Shown one piece after another: positions 10,361 to 20,115 of a stretch of DNA of 64,000 nucleotides (its first letter is position 1; every line of letters begins with the position of its first letter). The notes under the pieces are model-generated. The model searched no databases. It was given only the letters and a program-made list of their open reading frames with translations, and was not told where the DNA came from. The DNA comes from Epiperipatus broadwayi (taxonomy: Eukaryota; Onychophora; Udeonychophora; Euonychophora; Peripatidae), in assembly GCA_028023455.1 (NCBI GenBank), contig JAQFVV010000446.1, positions 157,116 through 221,115 on the forward strand, given 5' to 3'. A program made the translations under genes and the position numbers.

Positions 10361-11563
10361 TTAAGTAGCCCATTTTTTCGAAATGTCGAAGCACGTGTCT
10401 CTTCTGTTGATTGCATGGATGTCTCTGTTAATGTAGAATGCCTCTTTTATCTTTCTCCTGTAGTCGTTTGGTTCTGAGCATAAAATAACGGGGTTAGCGG
10501 GTATGAAATTGTGCCCTGATTGTTTAGTATGTTCAAAAAATGCAGAAGATGTACTGCTGTTCGTTTGGGCTCTATTGAAGGTGTACCGATGTTGAGCCAA
10601 CCTGGTGTTAATTGTGGCTTTTGTTTCCCCATAATATGTGGCGTGGCATCCGGCCTGGGGGCAGGAAATGGAGTACACCACATGTGGGGTGAGCGCTGGA
10701 TCAATGTAATCTTTGGAGTTATTGATCAACCTATTAGTGTTGGGTGGAGTTCTGAATATTATGCTGAATTTGTTGCTTAAGGTTTTCGTTAGTTTATTGG
10801 ATATTTTAGGGATGTAGGGGACCGTTATTCTGGGTAGATTGGTGCGAGGCAATTTATCATCTATTGTGCTGTTAAATTTCATGACTTTCCTCCTAATAGT
10901 TTTGTATTTGAATCCTGCTGCTAGTAGGTCTTTAATGTAATTGTTTACATTTTCCTTCCTATGTGCTTCATATTTACACAAATGATGGTTTCTAAACAGA
11001 AATGCTTTAAGACCTGCGAATTTGTGTGATGCGGGTGATTTAGAATTAGGATGGATGCAGCTACGGATTTCAAATGGTTTAACAAGCATTTTGTAATCTA
11101 TTGCATGGCGGTCTCTTGACAAGGAAAGATCAAGATATTTGAGTTCGTTATTGTTTTCATATATGATAGAGAAAAATAGTTTAGTTGTGCTTTGTAATTC
11201 GCGTTGTATATTTAAAATATTATTTTTAGATGCTATAATGAAAATATCATCTACATATCGTATATATATGAAGTCTGGGTTAGTGTTGAAATATTTTGGA
11301 ATAATGGATTGTTCATATTTATTTAAGTATATACTGGATAAGACGCCACTGATAGGGAGGCCCATGGGCCAACCATCTTGCATTGTGTACCATTTATCTT
11401 CGAAAAGAGTGAAAATATGGGAGTCAAGCCATGTCAAGAAAGCCATAATGAATTTAATTCTGTCGTTAGGACAAGATATTCGCAGCAACTCTTCATGTAT
11501 AATTTGGATGGATGCTTTTCTATTGATTGATCCATATAATTCTTTCACATCCATCATGGCCAT
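10361..11563 (-). CDS. PLE-1 copy B reverse transcriptase-GIY-YIG endonuclease (uninterrupted 400 codons)
   Basis: This is the best preserved coding stretch in the window. In order: the catalytic Asp in MAMMDVKELY (residue 5), the template-grip motif GWPMGLPISG (64-73), YVDD at 103-106, LKYLDLSLSR (141-150), and a basic linker (about 200-270). The C-terminal GIY-YIG nuclease follows, with VVYSISC (295-301), a C-x4-C pair (301 and 306), TYYGETK (309-315), R321, H325, a candidate catalytic Glu in RRKIKEAF (374) and a terminal SKKWAT. RT makes cDNA and the nuclease nicks the target in Penelope-like elements. The annotated start is simply the first ATG after a one-base deletion near 11634 (AAA here, AAAA in copy A) that separates it from the N-terminal part; the natural protein starts further upstream. 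Confidence 0.88.
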   Translation of the reverse strand: MAMMDVKELYGSINRKASIQIIHEELLRISCPNDRIKFIMAFLTWLDSHIFTLFEDKWYTMQDGWPMGLPISGVLSSIYLNKYEQSIIPKYFNTNPDFIYIRYVDDIFIIASKNNILNIQRELQSTTKLFFSIIYENNNELKYLDLSLSRDRHAIDYKMLVKPFEIRSCIHPNSKSPASHKFAGLKAFLFRNHHLCKYEAHRKENVNNYIKDLLAAGFKYKTIRRKVMKFNSTIDDKLPRTNLPRITVPYIPKISNKLTKTLSNKFSIIFRTPPNTNRLINNSKDYIDPALTPHVVYSISCPQAGCHATYYGETKATINTRLAQHRYTFNRAQTNSSTSSAFFEHTKQSGHNFIPANPVILCSEPNDYRRKIKEAFYINRDIHAINRRDTCFDISKKWAT

Positions 11564-11622
11564 AACAGAGTTGTGAGAGATTTGAACGTTTTTAATTGTG
11601 GAAATGAATTAAAAAGATAAAT

Positions 11623-12238
11623 TTATTGTGTATGAGCCAAAGTAAGGTAATCTATAATCAATTGATTAACCAATTTGGCTGTATCGAAATAGTGCATGCC
11701 AGCGAAATCCATCATTAATCTGAGCGGTTCGCCTGGTTTATGTTGTTTTGAATTGGCAAACATTCGGGGAGGTCTAGTGGCAGAAGGATAAATCCTGTAA
11801 TACTCGAATTTAGTGATCCCTTTGTCCTTGAAAGTTCGAAGCACACCATTAATAAATTTATCTCGGTCGATTTTGATGTTAAAAGTATTATCATGTACCA
11901 ACTTTAATACTTTAATTTGGTCATGCATTTTATTTTTGTAATCGGTGTTGTTTAACAAAACAAAGCGATTGCCTTTGTCTTCTTTGAGACAAATGATGTT
12001 GTGTGTTTTAAAATATTGTTTAGTATTTAATACACTTTTATTCCATGCTTCGTCTTTTATATCAACGAAATTGTTATTTAGTAATTTAGCTATGTCTGTG
12101 ATAATAGCGTCTCTTTGTGTGTTATTAATGAGAGATGCTTCAATGTCTGCTATTAATTCACGCTTAGGGGATGTCCAACTTCCTCCTACATATTTAGGTC
12201 CGAGCGATAATATTTTCTTGATTTCGTATGGCGGAGTA
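11623..12238 (-). pseudogene. PLE-1 copy B N-terminal fragment (5'-truncated, frameshifted)
   Basis: Minus-strand reading from 12238 enters the PLE N-terminal domain at TPPYEIKKILSLG and continues through KEDKGNRFVLL and KQHKPGEPLRLM to a stop after a one-base deletion near 11634. Sequence upstream of 12238 belongs to the LTR-B gene read antisense, so the apparent start there is an artefact. Truncation at this point marks the 5' boundary of the whole PLE insertion. Confidence 0.8.
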
Positions 12239-13888
12239 GAGAAAAATAATAAAAGTATAGAAAGGTTCAGAGAAAATGTAAGAGAAGATAGGAAGCAGTT
12301 CATAGAAAGTTTAAGAGATGATAAAAAAGAGGATACTAAAAGTTTAAAAGAAGAGGATAAGAGGAGTGAAGATGAATTAAAAGAAAATATCAATAGCTCT
12401 GTTGAAAACAACAGTAAAATTCATATAGCTTTGGGAAATAAAATAGAGAAACATGGGAAAAGTGCCTCAATTCCTGGAGTTAATAATCTTTATAAAGAAG
12501 AGGATGGAGAGGTTGTAATGGGATTAGAAGTTACTGTAAAAGTAAAGGGGATAGTAACAAGTACTGAAGAGTTTCAGATTCGAATAAAGAAGGAAGCACT
12601 ATCAGGTATAAAATTGACCAGACTGATGAAAGATTGTATGTATCAAAACATACAAGAAGATTATAACAAATCCAAAAGAAATAAGGAAAGTCTGGAACAA
12701 AAGGTTTGTCGTTCTGTGAAAAGATGGATAGAAAGTCTAAGAGAGGATAGCAAAAAGAGTGCAGAAAGTATAATAGAAGGTAGTCAAAGATTAGAAGATA
12801 ATGCTGAAACCTCTTTAGAAGATAGAGCAGGAGAGATGGGTGAATATGTTAGACTTGTAAAACGGAAAGGTAGTCAGAGCTTACCAGTTTTAAAAGATAA
12901 TCTGGATAGTCCGACCACTGATAATAAAGAAAATAATGTAAAGTTAGATACACTGATAGAGAATAGGCTCCAAAAAGTAGAAAGGCCAATAGTAGCCATA
13001 ATACCAAATCTCCCAGTAAAGAAAGTAAATGAGATGATGACCAAAGAGCAGATTGGGATAGATCATGAAGTGAAAAGAGGGAAAAGAGAGTTGGAGAAAA
13101 AACTTCATGCATCCGATAAGATGATTGATTTAAGAGAGGCAATAAGGGAGATGAAACCAGTTATTTTAGAAAGAGAGCAAAAGTTTCAACAGTCTGTAGT
13201 TCTCAATCTAGTAACTAACCAGCATGTGTGGTTTCAAAAATCTGTCTTCTTAAATAGATTGGCGATACCTTATATATGGTATAGAGAGGCAATCTCTCTG
13301 AAAAATGTAAATGTCCAAATCTCTCTGAAATATTCAACTGCTCTGGAAAAGTCAAAAATAAGTTATATCTGGTACAGAGAGGCAATCTCTCTGAAAAATG
13401 TAAATGTCCAGTGTGTATCAGACAGAGAATCAATCTCTCTGAAAAATTTAAATGCTCTGTTAAATTTAAGTGCGCCTTATATTTGGTACAAAGAGTCAAC
13501 CTTTCTAGAAAATTTAAAAATAAATTATACATGGCCCAGAGAATCAATCTTTCTGGAAGATTTAAGGAAGAATTATATATGGCACAGAGAATCAATCTCT
13601 CTGGAAGATTTAAGGATGAATTATATATGGTACAGAGAGTCGATCTTTCTAGAAAGTTTAAAAATAAAGTATATATGGTATAGAGAGTCAATCTCTCTGA
13701 AAAACTTCAAGGCATATTACATAAGGTACCAAGAGTCCATATTTCTAAATGGAGTTTGTAAGAGGAGGTTATATAAAATAAATCCTCCGGATATGTTTTA
13801 TAAATATCCAGTCAAGATGAAAAATGGAAATATTAAAAAGGGACTGGATGTACAGGTGCATTTTTATGCAGACCACAATATGATTTGA
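12239..13888 (+). CDS. LTR-B long protein, central and C-terminal part with 16-residue repeats
   Basis: After the PLE the frame continues EKNNKSIERFRENVRED and runs about 550 codons to a stop at 13888. The first 300 residues are lysine/glutamate-rich and look helical or coiled-coil. From about 13255 to 13745 a 48-bp tandem repeat encodes variants of YIWYRESISLEDLRMN, with about nine units including imperfect ones. A non-repetitive tail (NPPDMFYKYPVKMKNG) follows. Because the repeat length is a multiple of three, the other frames also stay open across it; this frame is chosen because it is the only one open along the whole gene. No similarity to Gag, Pol or Env domains was recognised. The product may be structural, but its function is unknown. 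Confidence 0.6.
   Translation, partial: EKNNKSIERFRENVREDRKQFIESLRDDKKEDTKSLKEEDKRSEDELKENINSSVENNSKIHIALGNKIEKHGKSASIPGVNNLYKEEDGEVVMGLEVTVKVKGIVTSTEEFQIRIKKEALSGIKLTRLMKDCMYQNIQEDYNKSKRNKESLEQKVCRSVKRWIESLREDSKKSAESIIEGSQRLEDNAETSLEDRAGEMGEYVRLVKRKGSQSLPVLKDNLDSPTTDNKENNVKLDTLIENRLQKVERPIVAIIPNLPVKKVNEMMTKEQIGIDHEVKRGKRELEKKLHASDKMIDLREAIREMKPVILEREQKFQQSVVLNLVTNQHVWFQKSVFLNRLAIPYIWYREAISLKNVNVQISLKYSTALEKSKISYIWYREAISLKNVNVQCVSDRESISLKNLNALLNLSAPYIWYKESTFLENLKINYTWPRESIFLEDLRKNYIWHRESISLEDLRMNYIWYRESIFLESLKIKYIWYRESISLKNFKAYYIRYQESIFLNGVCKRRLYKINPPDMFYKYPVKMKNGNIKKGLDVQVHFYADHNMI
13255..13745 (+). repeat. 48-bp coding tandem repeat
   Basis: Units of about 48 bp, each containing a TATATGGYACAGAGAGTCAA-like core followed by TCTCTCTGGAA, occur about nine times with substitutions and some shortened copies (13310-13480). 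They lie entirely within the LTR-B long frame and preserve its phase. Confidence 0.8.
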
Positions 13889-14189
13889 AAAGAAAAAGCC
13901 ATTCCAAATTACCAAGAAAATAGGAGAGAATGCCTTTATGCTTGCTGCTCTTGAGGGAAATAAGGGAACCTATAATGCTAGGAGTTTGATCCCTTATACT
14001 TCAGCAGAATAGCCTGGCAAAGATCTCCAAATAAATTACTTTTAGGTTTTCTAATGAAAAATATATTTACCAGTAGTTAATTTTTTTTTATATATATATT
14101 ATAAGTGTTTATTATTATTAGTGTATTTATTAGTTAGGATTTTTTTTTTTAAAAATATAGTTAAAACAAAAGTGCTGATGATTTTATCC
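13889..14189 (+). other. 3' untranslated part of LTR-B interior
   Basis: Short AT-rich stretch between the stop codon of the long protein and the polypurine tract. No pol remnant or further open frame of note is visible. Confidence 0.5.
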
Positions 14190-14203
14190 GAAGGGGGAGA
14201 AAG
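14190..14203 (+). other. Polypurine tract of LTR-B
   Basis: GAAGGGGGAGAAAG, an all-purine run, ends one base before the TG of the 3' LTR. This is the expected site and composition for plus-strand DNA priming in LTR elements. Confidence 0.75.
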
Positions 14204-14204
14204 T

Positions 14205-17200
14205 TGTGCCATTACAATTTAGTCACTAGCTAAATTTATAGTAATGTGCATGTAGAAAAGGTAAACCAAAAATCATCATCACATTTTTATATAATCATAA
14301 ATGAAGCTGTAGGGCATCCAAGTTCAAACCCTACAAGGTCCAGTTCTAAAAGCTTTAAACAGAGAAAGAATGGGTCAACAATTACATGCTTTACTTGTTT
14401 GTGTGTTGATAGAAAGGTAATACACACATTTAAACTATTTAATATTTAATTTTTCTTTAAAAAGCAAAGTTATAATGCATACATATAGGCAATGTATGTG
14501 TAAATTATTTAATTGTTTTATATTTCAAATATTAAACATTTTTAACTTTCTTTAAAACTAACCTATGCTTGATCAATTCTAATATTTTATTCTATACTTT
14601 TATTTTGCTTTTCTTTAATTATAATTGGGATTTAAAAGTTACAGACTTAATTAAATAATTGGGTTATAATTACTAAGCTAGCAATCATATTATTTAAGGT
14701 TAGTTTATGAATGATTTGAAAGAATGAAGGATGTGTGTACATTACATACAAAAATTTACATTTCCTAAATATTGAAAGAAAAGGAAGTATTAAATCTGTC
14801 AAATTATTTTTTTTGTACAATTTTTTGTTAAAAGAGGAAATCTGTTTAATCAGATATCGATCTTTGTAGCAATTTTTTTTGTAAATGATTGTTTCACTTT
14901 GGAAGCTTATAATGGGTCAGAGCTCTACATTTTGAAATTATCTTATCTCAAGATCTAAAGAAGGAAGCTCAAAGATTTGAAGTGTTACCTGAATGTTAAA
15001 AGAGGAAAAAAAGAAAAGAAAGGAAATAAGTAATGAGTCTATTTTTTTTTTAACAAAAGTGTCTGGAAAAAGGATTAAACTTTTCAGTTGAAAAATAATT
15101 TAGTTGAAAATAAATTAGAGATCTAATTAAAACAAATTTGTCCAAAAATAGCAAGTGATGCTATCTCTGATTGGTTAAGTTAGCTAAAAATTGGATATAA
15201 AAAGCTGTCTTGAATTATTATTATGAATTGTTTATGATTCAGATTATTAAACTATCCAATTGAATGCTGAAAATATAAGAAATGTCTGGCTAGAAAAATT
15301 ATATGTATGTCCCATCGGTTCTGGACCATCTGGGGAAGCTGCACATCACATAGGAAAGAAAAGATGTGTCTAAAATAATATTCTACACCTTTCAACTGAC
15401 CAGAGAAATAAGATGTTTTAATAGAAGGAAGAAAGCATTCACCTGCATTCAAAGAAGATGAATTAATCTACTGATAAATATTAATCATCAAGTCCAATTA
15501 ATTGTTACAACAACTGATTTTAAACTCAAGAAAATTTACAAATGTGAAAACAACTGCTGTATTTCATCCACATGCTTGACAGGAAGAGAAGAAAAATTAA
15601 TATAATGATTTCCAAATTATCCACTAAAGCAAATAACCTCAATAGAAAGCATTCACCTGCATTCAAAGAAGATGAATTAATCTACTGATAAATATTAATC
15701 ATCAAGTCCAATTAATTGTTACAACAACTGATTTTAAACTCAAGAAAATTTACAAATGTGAAAACAACTGCTGTATTTCATCCACATGCTTGACAGGAAG
15801 AGAAGAAAAATTAATATAATGATTTCCAAATTATCCACTAAAGCAAATAACCTCAATAGAGTCACCATCATCAAATAGTTATACACCTCAAGAAAGAGAT
15901 TGTTCCCAGTAAGACAGAAATGGTAGCTGCAGAAATATAGACATTATACAAGACAAGTTTGAACCCTTGGAAATTCGCCACAAACAAAAGATCGGTAATA
16001 TGACCTTTTATATCTATTTTCTTTATGATATCAGTCTTAATAAACATTTTAGCAATAAAGTGGTATATTTTTATTTAAAGAACTTTTAAAGACTATTCAG
16101 ATCGATTAAAACAAGAATGTCTTACTAATAATAACTTTGAGCTTCATAAATTATCTTGAATGTATGAAAATTATTTGTTTATTAATTTTACAGTTATGAA
16201 AAATATTAATGTGTAAAACAATTTTTTTTTATGGTATTATGATTTTAGTTTTAACTAATATATTATTATTTTGGTTTTAAATAATATTTTGTTATCATGG
16301 GATAAAACACGCACATACATAATGATATTTTATATGTATATAATTGCGATTGAATGTGGAGTAACAAGTAGTGTTAGAATATTAGATTAGTTTGTTTCAT
16401 TAAGTATAGCATTTCAGAGGTAGAAGAGAGGGGGGAGAAAATAATTTAAAACTTGTTTCTAAAACTTGCTCTTTCAATTCTACTAACATTTTTTTTTACA
16501 TTCTATTTACATGTTGGATTTTTAAAGTATGTGTGCTAATGAGCAGATAATATTTTTTGTCTTGAAATACTTTTCATGGTCAATGTGACATCCAACTTAA
16601 TACAAAATACATTTGAAGGGAAAGGGGGAAGAACTTAAAATTAATCTGAGGATTGTTATATAATCAATTATTATTATTATTATTCATGTCAATTTTCATA
16701 TTTATCTAGAAATTTTTATGTATATGTTAGAAATGTAGTAATAAATATTAGTTTGTTTTATTAAACGAGGCATATATATTTCATTAAGTGTAGTCTTGGT
16801 TAAGTGTGATTATTCATCATCATCAATGGTTGAAAATTAGTTATTTAAGATATAAGTAAATATGCTAAAATTAAGCAATAATTATGAATTTCTTTATAAA
16901 ATTAGTTTTATGTTTAGGCTTAGTCCTAGAGCTGTAGTTGAAACCATTGTCATTATCGTTATTATTATCATCATCATCATCGTCATCAACGTTTTAATTA
17001 ATGAGCTGTTTAACTGTTTAAAGGCCATAAATAAATATTGATTTTATAATATTTAGTGATTTCTTAATATTATTATAACCACATCCCATCATCTATTTCA
17101 TGCAAGGATGAGTGAATTGCCATCCTAAATTAGTTATATATAATCTGAGCTAGTGAGCTTATAAAAATATTGAAACACATTTGTTATGTTAAGATCTGAG

Positions 17201-17605
17201 AAATGATTTATGTTCAATGAACTCCACTTTGGTTTAAAGATGTTTTACTTTTACCTAAATATTAGTGCTTATAGTGATATGGCTCAAAAAGCAAAATCTT
17301 CCATTTTATTATAAATAAAGTACCAAGAAGGGATTCAAACCCGGTACATGTGAAAGGTTATCAGATATAACCGTGTCTAGATTCAGATAATCTAGTGGCG
17401 CCCTGCTTGACCATATTCACTTAGTATTTGTTTAAACATGCACTTAACATCAAACCAAGAAATGAAAGGGGATAAGATCTACTGCCTGTATACCTGAGTT
17501 ATAATACATGGTTATTAATAATTTGATCAACCTATAATTCTTGATATTTGGACTCCTTTACTCAGATATAATAATATCTTTTGATGATACTTTAATTATG
17601 TTACA
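14205..17605 (+). repeat. 3' LTR of LTR-B
   Basis: A 3401-bp repeat, colinear with 2688-5878. It differs by scattered single-base changes and by a 214-bp tandem duplication (units 15431-15644 and 15645-15858, joined at GAAAGCATTCACC), which accounts for nearly all of the length difference. It carries the same TATA-like motif (15196-15204) and antisense tRNA-like segment (about 17316-17417). It ends ATGTTACA against an AT repeat. Confidence 0.85.
15431..15858 (+). repeat. 214-bp tandem duplication within the 3' LTR
   Basis: Two adjacent, essentially identical units begin GAAAGCATTCACCTGC; the left LTR has only one (near 3917). The duplication therefore arose after, or during, the insertion. 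Confidence 0.85.
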
Positions 17606-17632
17606 ATATATATATATATATATATATATATT
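17606..17632. repeat. (AT)n microsatellite at the LTR-B right end
   Basis: A pure AT/TA run directly follows the 3' LTR. It corresponds to the AT tract at 2668-2687 on the other side of the element. Confidence 0.9.
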
Positions 17633-18046
17633 ATTAAATTCATTATAAATATTATTCATTGCTCTTTTATTACCAATAATTAAAATACTATCAATATATC
17701 TAGAATAATGTATTATTTCTGGACTAATTATTCTTTTTTTAATTACAATATTTTCTAATTCATTTATAAATATTGATGAGATTAACCCATTATTTGCACA
17801 ACCCATAACCCATCCCTCATGTATATACCAAATTCATTATTATATTTAAAATATAAACTATTGTGTATTAATTTTAAACCCTCTTCAATAATATTTATTA
17901 TATTTATATTGTCTACATGTTTACTTAAATATTTTATTAATATATTGAATCGGGTGGGAGTTAGATCGAATAAAAAAAATATATAGAATACTTTTTTTTT
18001 AATCTTTAATAAAACAAAATTGTAAAACAAATTATTGAACAACATT
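17607..18046 (-). pseudogene. Penelope-like reverse transcriptase relic (RT palm)
   Basis: Two overlapping minus-strand frames (18045-17782 and 17806-17558) together show the PLE RT order: an upstream helix region with LTPTRFNILIKYL, then a GIYMRDGLWV-like segment, MGCANNGLISSIFINELE (the template-grip region), and YSRYIDSILIIGNK, in which the second Asp of the YIDD-type catalytic box is Ser. The frameshift near 17800 and the lost Asp make it dead. Downstream it runs into the AT tract. The GIY-YIG part of what is probably the same copy sits at 1-831 on the same strand. It is clearly a different family from the young PLE at 7.4-12.2 kb. Confidence 0.65.
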
Positions 18047-18049
18047 GTT

Positions 18050-18260
18050 GACTTCTTTTATGCATACAATATGATCTACTCCAGCTGCAATTTAGTATTG
18101 CATCACACGGGCCCCTCAGGCAAAGAAAAATACCCAAAGGGTACCTATAGTTAGACTGAAATTATACAAAGTATAATTTACAGCCACATTTACAAGCTAC
18201 AAAAGTTCTCCCACTGCTGAATTCAAACCCTATCATTCAAAGCACTTTATTTGTTTTGAA
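18050..18260 (-). repeat. SINE-like repeat, family 2, copy 1
   Basis: Minus-strand sequence includes a B-box-like GGGTTTGAATTC followed about 90 nt later by a segment GTACCCTTTGGGTATTTTTC, then TTTGCCTGAGGGGCCCGTGT and GGAGTAGATCA. The latter half is clearly shared with 33060-33160 on the plus strand. A Pol III-type head and a shared tail suggest a tRNA-derived SINE. The 5' end is not defined. Confidence 0.5.
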
Positions 18261-19734
18261 GAAAACTTCAGGTGCCAGTTAATTACAAGAAGTAACTAAT
18301 ATGCTCTGGATGACAGCCACTAAATTCAGTGCCTGATAAATCACAACTATCTCAATCAGAAAAGTAATATAATAAACTGCCTTAATTACTGGTATTAATA
18401 AAAGAATCGACTGGCAAATACTAATTTCCCAAAAATAATTTATTTTAAATGCTTTAAAATTAATTAGAGAACTCATTCATCCCTTTTTTGAATAAACTAA
18501 TAATTACATATAACATCCCAGGCACACACATTATAATAAACATAGAACATTAAATAAACATAAGCATTAAAATATATCAAGCACACAAATTTTTCCATAA
18601 TCTCTTTGTTTGTATGATTGGGGAAGTTCTGGGAATATTTTCTGCTTACACTAACTGCACATAAATAGTTATTTTATGCTAGTTAAGAGTTCAGTTATGT
18701 TGACTCTGGATATTTCAAAGATTGCAATGGCTACAGTAATAAATTACTGAATCAATAGGAATGGGAATAAAGAATAATTAATATTACCTATAGGTTTTTT
18801 TAGATATATGTTCCTCTGGATAGACGACTGCTTCTTTCTCCTGTGTAATGTGTGTTGTACCAACCAGTTGGGATTTGGATTGCTGATGAATGTTGTTCCT
18901 TGCTGCATTTCAGTCTGGAAGACAAATGTTCAAATGGCTCAGGTTGTTAGATATTCATTGTGGCTGATTAGAGGCCTTCAGATATTCTAGGGTAGTCAGA
19001 GACTGGAGTACAGCAGCATACTTCTTTTGATTAGCAATGCATGTTTCTTGGCATTTACAAAAATATGTTTTATTTGCACAGACTGGAATAACACTGCTAA
19101 AAGATGATCTGACTTGCTGATGACAAGTTTTTAAGGCCTATTTATATGTGGTTCTTTTATTGTTCAGGTTGATTAACATTTAAATTAATTAAATTTCCAT
19201 TATTTATTCACATTCCTCATTAGATTAATATACTTAAGATAAGATCTAACTTTTTAATTATTCTCATTGTTTATTTGTAGCCATTGCTAATTAATTATTC
19301 CCATTGTTTATTTCTAGCCATCTTTGAATTTAACTTAACTTTTATGTTACAAACTTTACATTCCATTTTTCTTTTAATTCAACTTCTTTTTATATGCACA
19401 CATATATATACATTTTAATGTACTTTTAAAATTCACACACACATCATTCACTCTTAAATAAATGATAAGAGAGTGATTTTTAGTTATTATGTAATAGATC
19501 TTTTTTTTAATTTTAAACCTTTACTTAGTTAAATCTCTCCCCCCCCCCTTAATTGTTTTCTATTTTTCTTCTTTTCTTTTTTTTTTTAAAAAAAAAAACT
19601 TAATACACTTCTAAGATTAATTATGCAGCTTTATTTTTTTTTCTTCATTTTCCTTCCAGCAATATAAACCAGGTTTTTACAACAAAATTAAACAAGACTT
19701 CTTTTAAAAACTTTTAACTTAAAATTTTATTAGA
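18261..19734. other. No gene recognised
   Basis: AT-rich DNA with a C8 run (about 19539), poly-T and poly-A tracts. The open frames (for example 18808-18990) show no recognisable domain. Confidence 0.6.
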
Positions 19735-20115
19735 AATTTTGTAACGCTTAAATAGCGGTATAATATCAATACTTTTAAGTCATGGAATACTTGGATACAC
19801 TTTTTCAATATCCATTGTAAAAATATTTTCATCTTCTATCCTGTCAATATAATCCTTATGATACATATGTTTTTACAAAGGTTAAAACTCACAAAAATAA
19901 TAACCAATTGAGGCTGTTGTTTAACTTTAATAATTTTATTTTGCAGAAGTTTTGTAAGCATATAAATAAATGGATAACAGATATTTTAGGATATGGTGAA
20001 TATTCTATAAAAAATGCAGATGATATTATTAATAAATTAAATAGTCTGTTTGTAGATCAATTCTATTTCACACAACTTCAACCTAAACTTGCTCTTGGTT
20101 ATACCCCACAATAAC
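19735..20115. pseudogene. Penelope-like RT fragments in inverted arrangement
   Basis: On the minus strand about 19870-19735 reads ENIFTMDIEKVYPSIP followed by a stop and LKSIDIIPL, which matches the PLE/RT motif around the first catalytic Asp. Immediately beside it, on the plus strand (19908-20114), INKWITDILGYGEYSIK and ADDIINKLNSLF resemble the sequence that normally lies just before that motif. The pieces now lie on opposite strands, implying a local inversion or two fragments. The plus-strand part is the weaker assignment. Confidence 0.4.

Larger units (their letters stand above)
7432..12238 (-). mobile_element. Tandem Penelope-like element (PLE-1), two head-to-tail copies
   Basis: Two minus-strand copies of the same retroelement lie back to back. 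The downstream copy A (7432-10180) has an intact N-terminus. The upstream copy B (10181-12238) is 5'-truncated inside the N-terminal region. The two are nearly identical where they overlap, both ending in the same sequence (ATGTGGTTTTAATTTC on the plus strand at 7432 and 10181). A partial copy directly upstream of a fuller one is the usual PLE insertion form (the pseudo-LTR). Insertion was into the LTR-B coding frame. The codon phase on either side shows that removing about 4.8 kb restores one frame. No clear target duplication could be assigned. Confidence 0.85.
2688..17605 (+). mobile_element. Large LTR element (LTR-B) with 3.2-3.4 kb LTRs and no recognisable pol
   Basis: Two near-identical direct repeats (2688-5878 and 14205-17605) start TGTGCCATTACA and end ATGTTACA. 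One base after the left repeat is a TGG-initial sequence resembling a tRNA-Lys primer binding site (5880-5897). One base before the right repeat is a purine tract, GAAGGGGGAGAAAG (14190-14203). These landmarks define a plus-strand LTR retrotransposon. The interior, once the antisense Penelope insertion at about 7432-12238 is discounted, is about 3.5 kb and holds a single long frame of roughly 660 codons. I found no protease, reverse transcriptase, RNase H or integrase signature. Known elements of this sort are called LARD-like non-autonomous elements. The few differences between the LTRs point to recent insertion. The target duplication cannot be resolved because both flanks are AT repeats. 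Confidence 0.8.

Noticed and set aside
11945-12238. Apparent N-terminus of the plus-strand 647-codon frame
   Set aside because: This part is the antisense of PLE-1 copy B; the LTR-B gene proper starts again at 12239.
13411-13683. Plus-strand alternative frame (YMAQRINLSGRFK-type repeats)
   Set aside because: Open only across the repeat array. The frame used for the CDS is open along the whole gene. Kept as an alternative in the findings.
13215-13691. Long minus-strand open frame (repeats of LNLPERLILC type) opposite the LTR-B repeat region
   Set aside because: It is a shadow of the 48-bp repeat, whose unit length keeps several frames open; it does not extend beyond the repeats.
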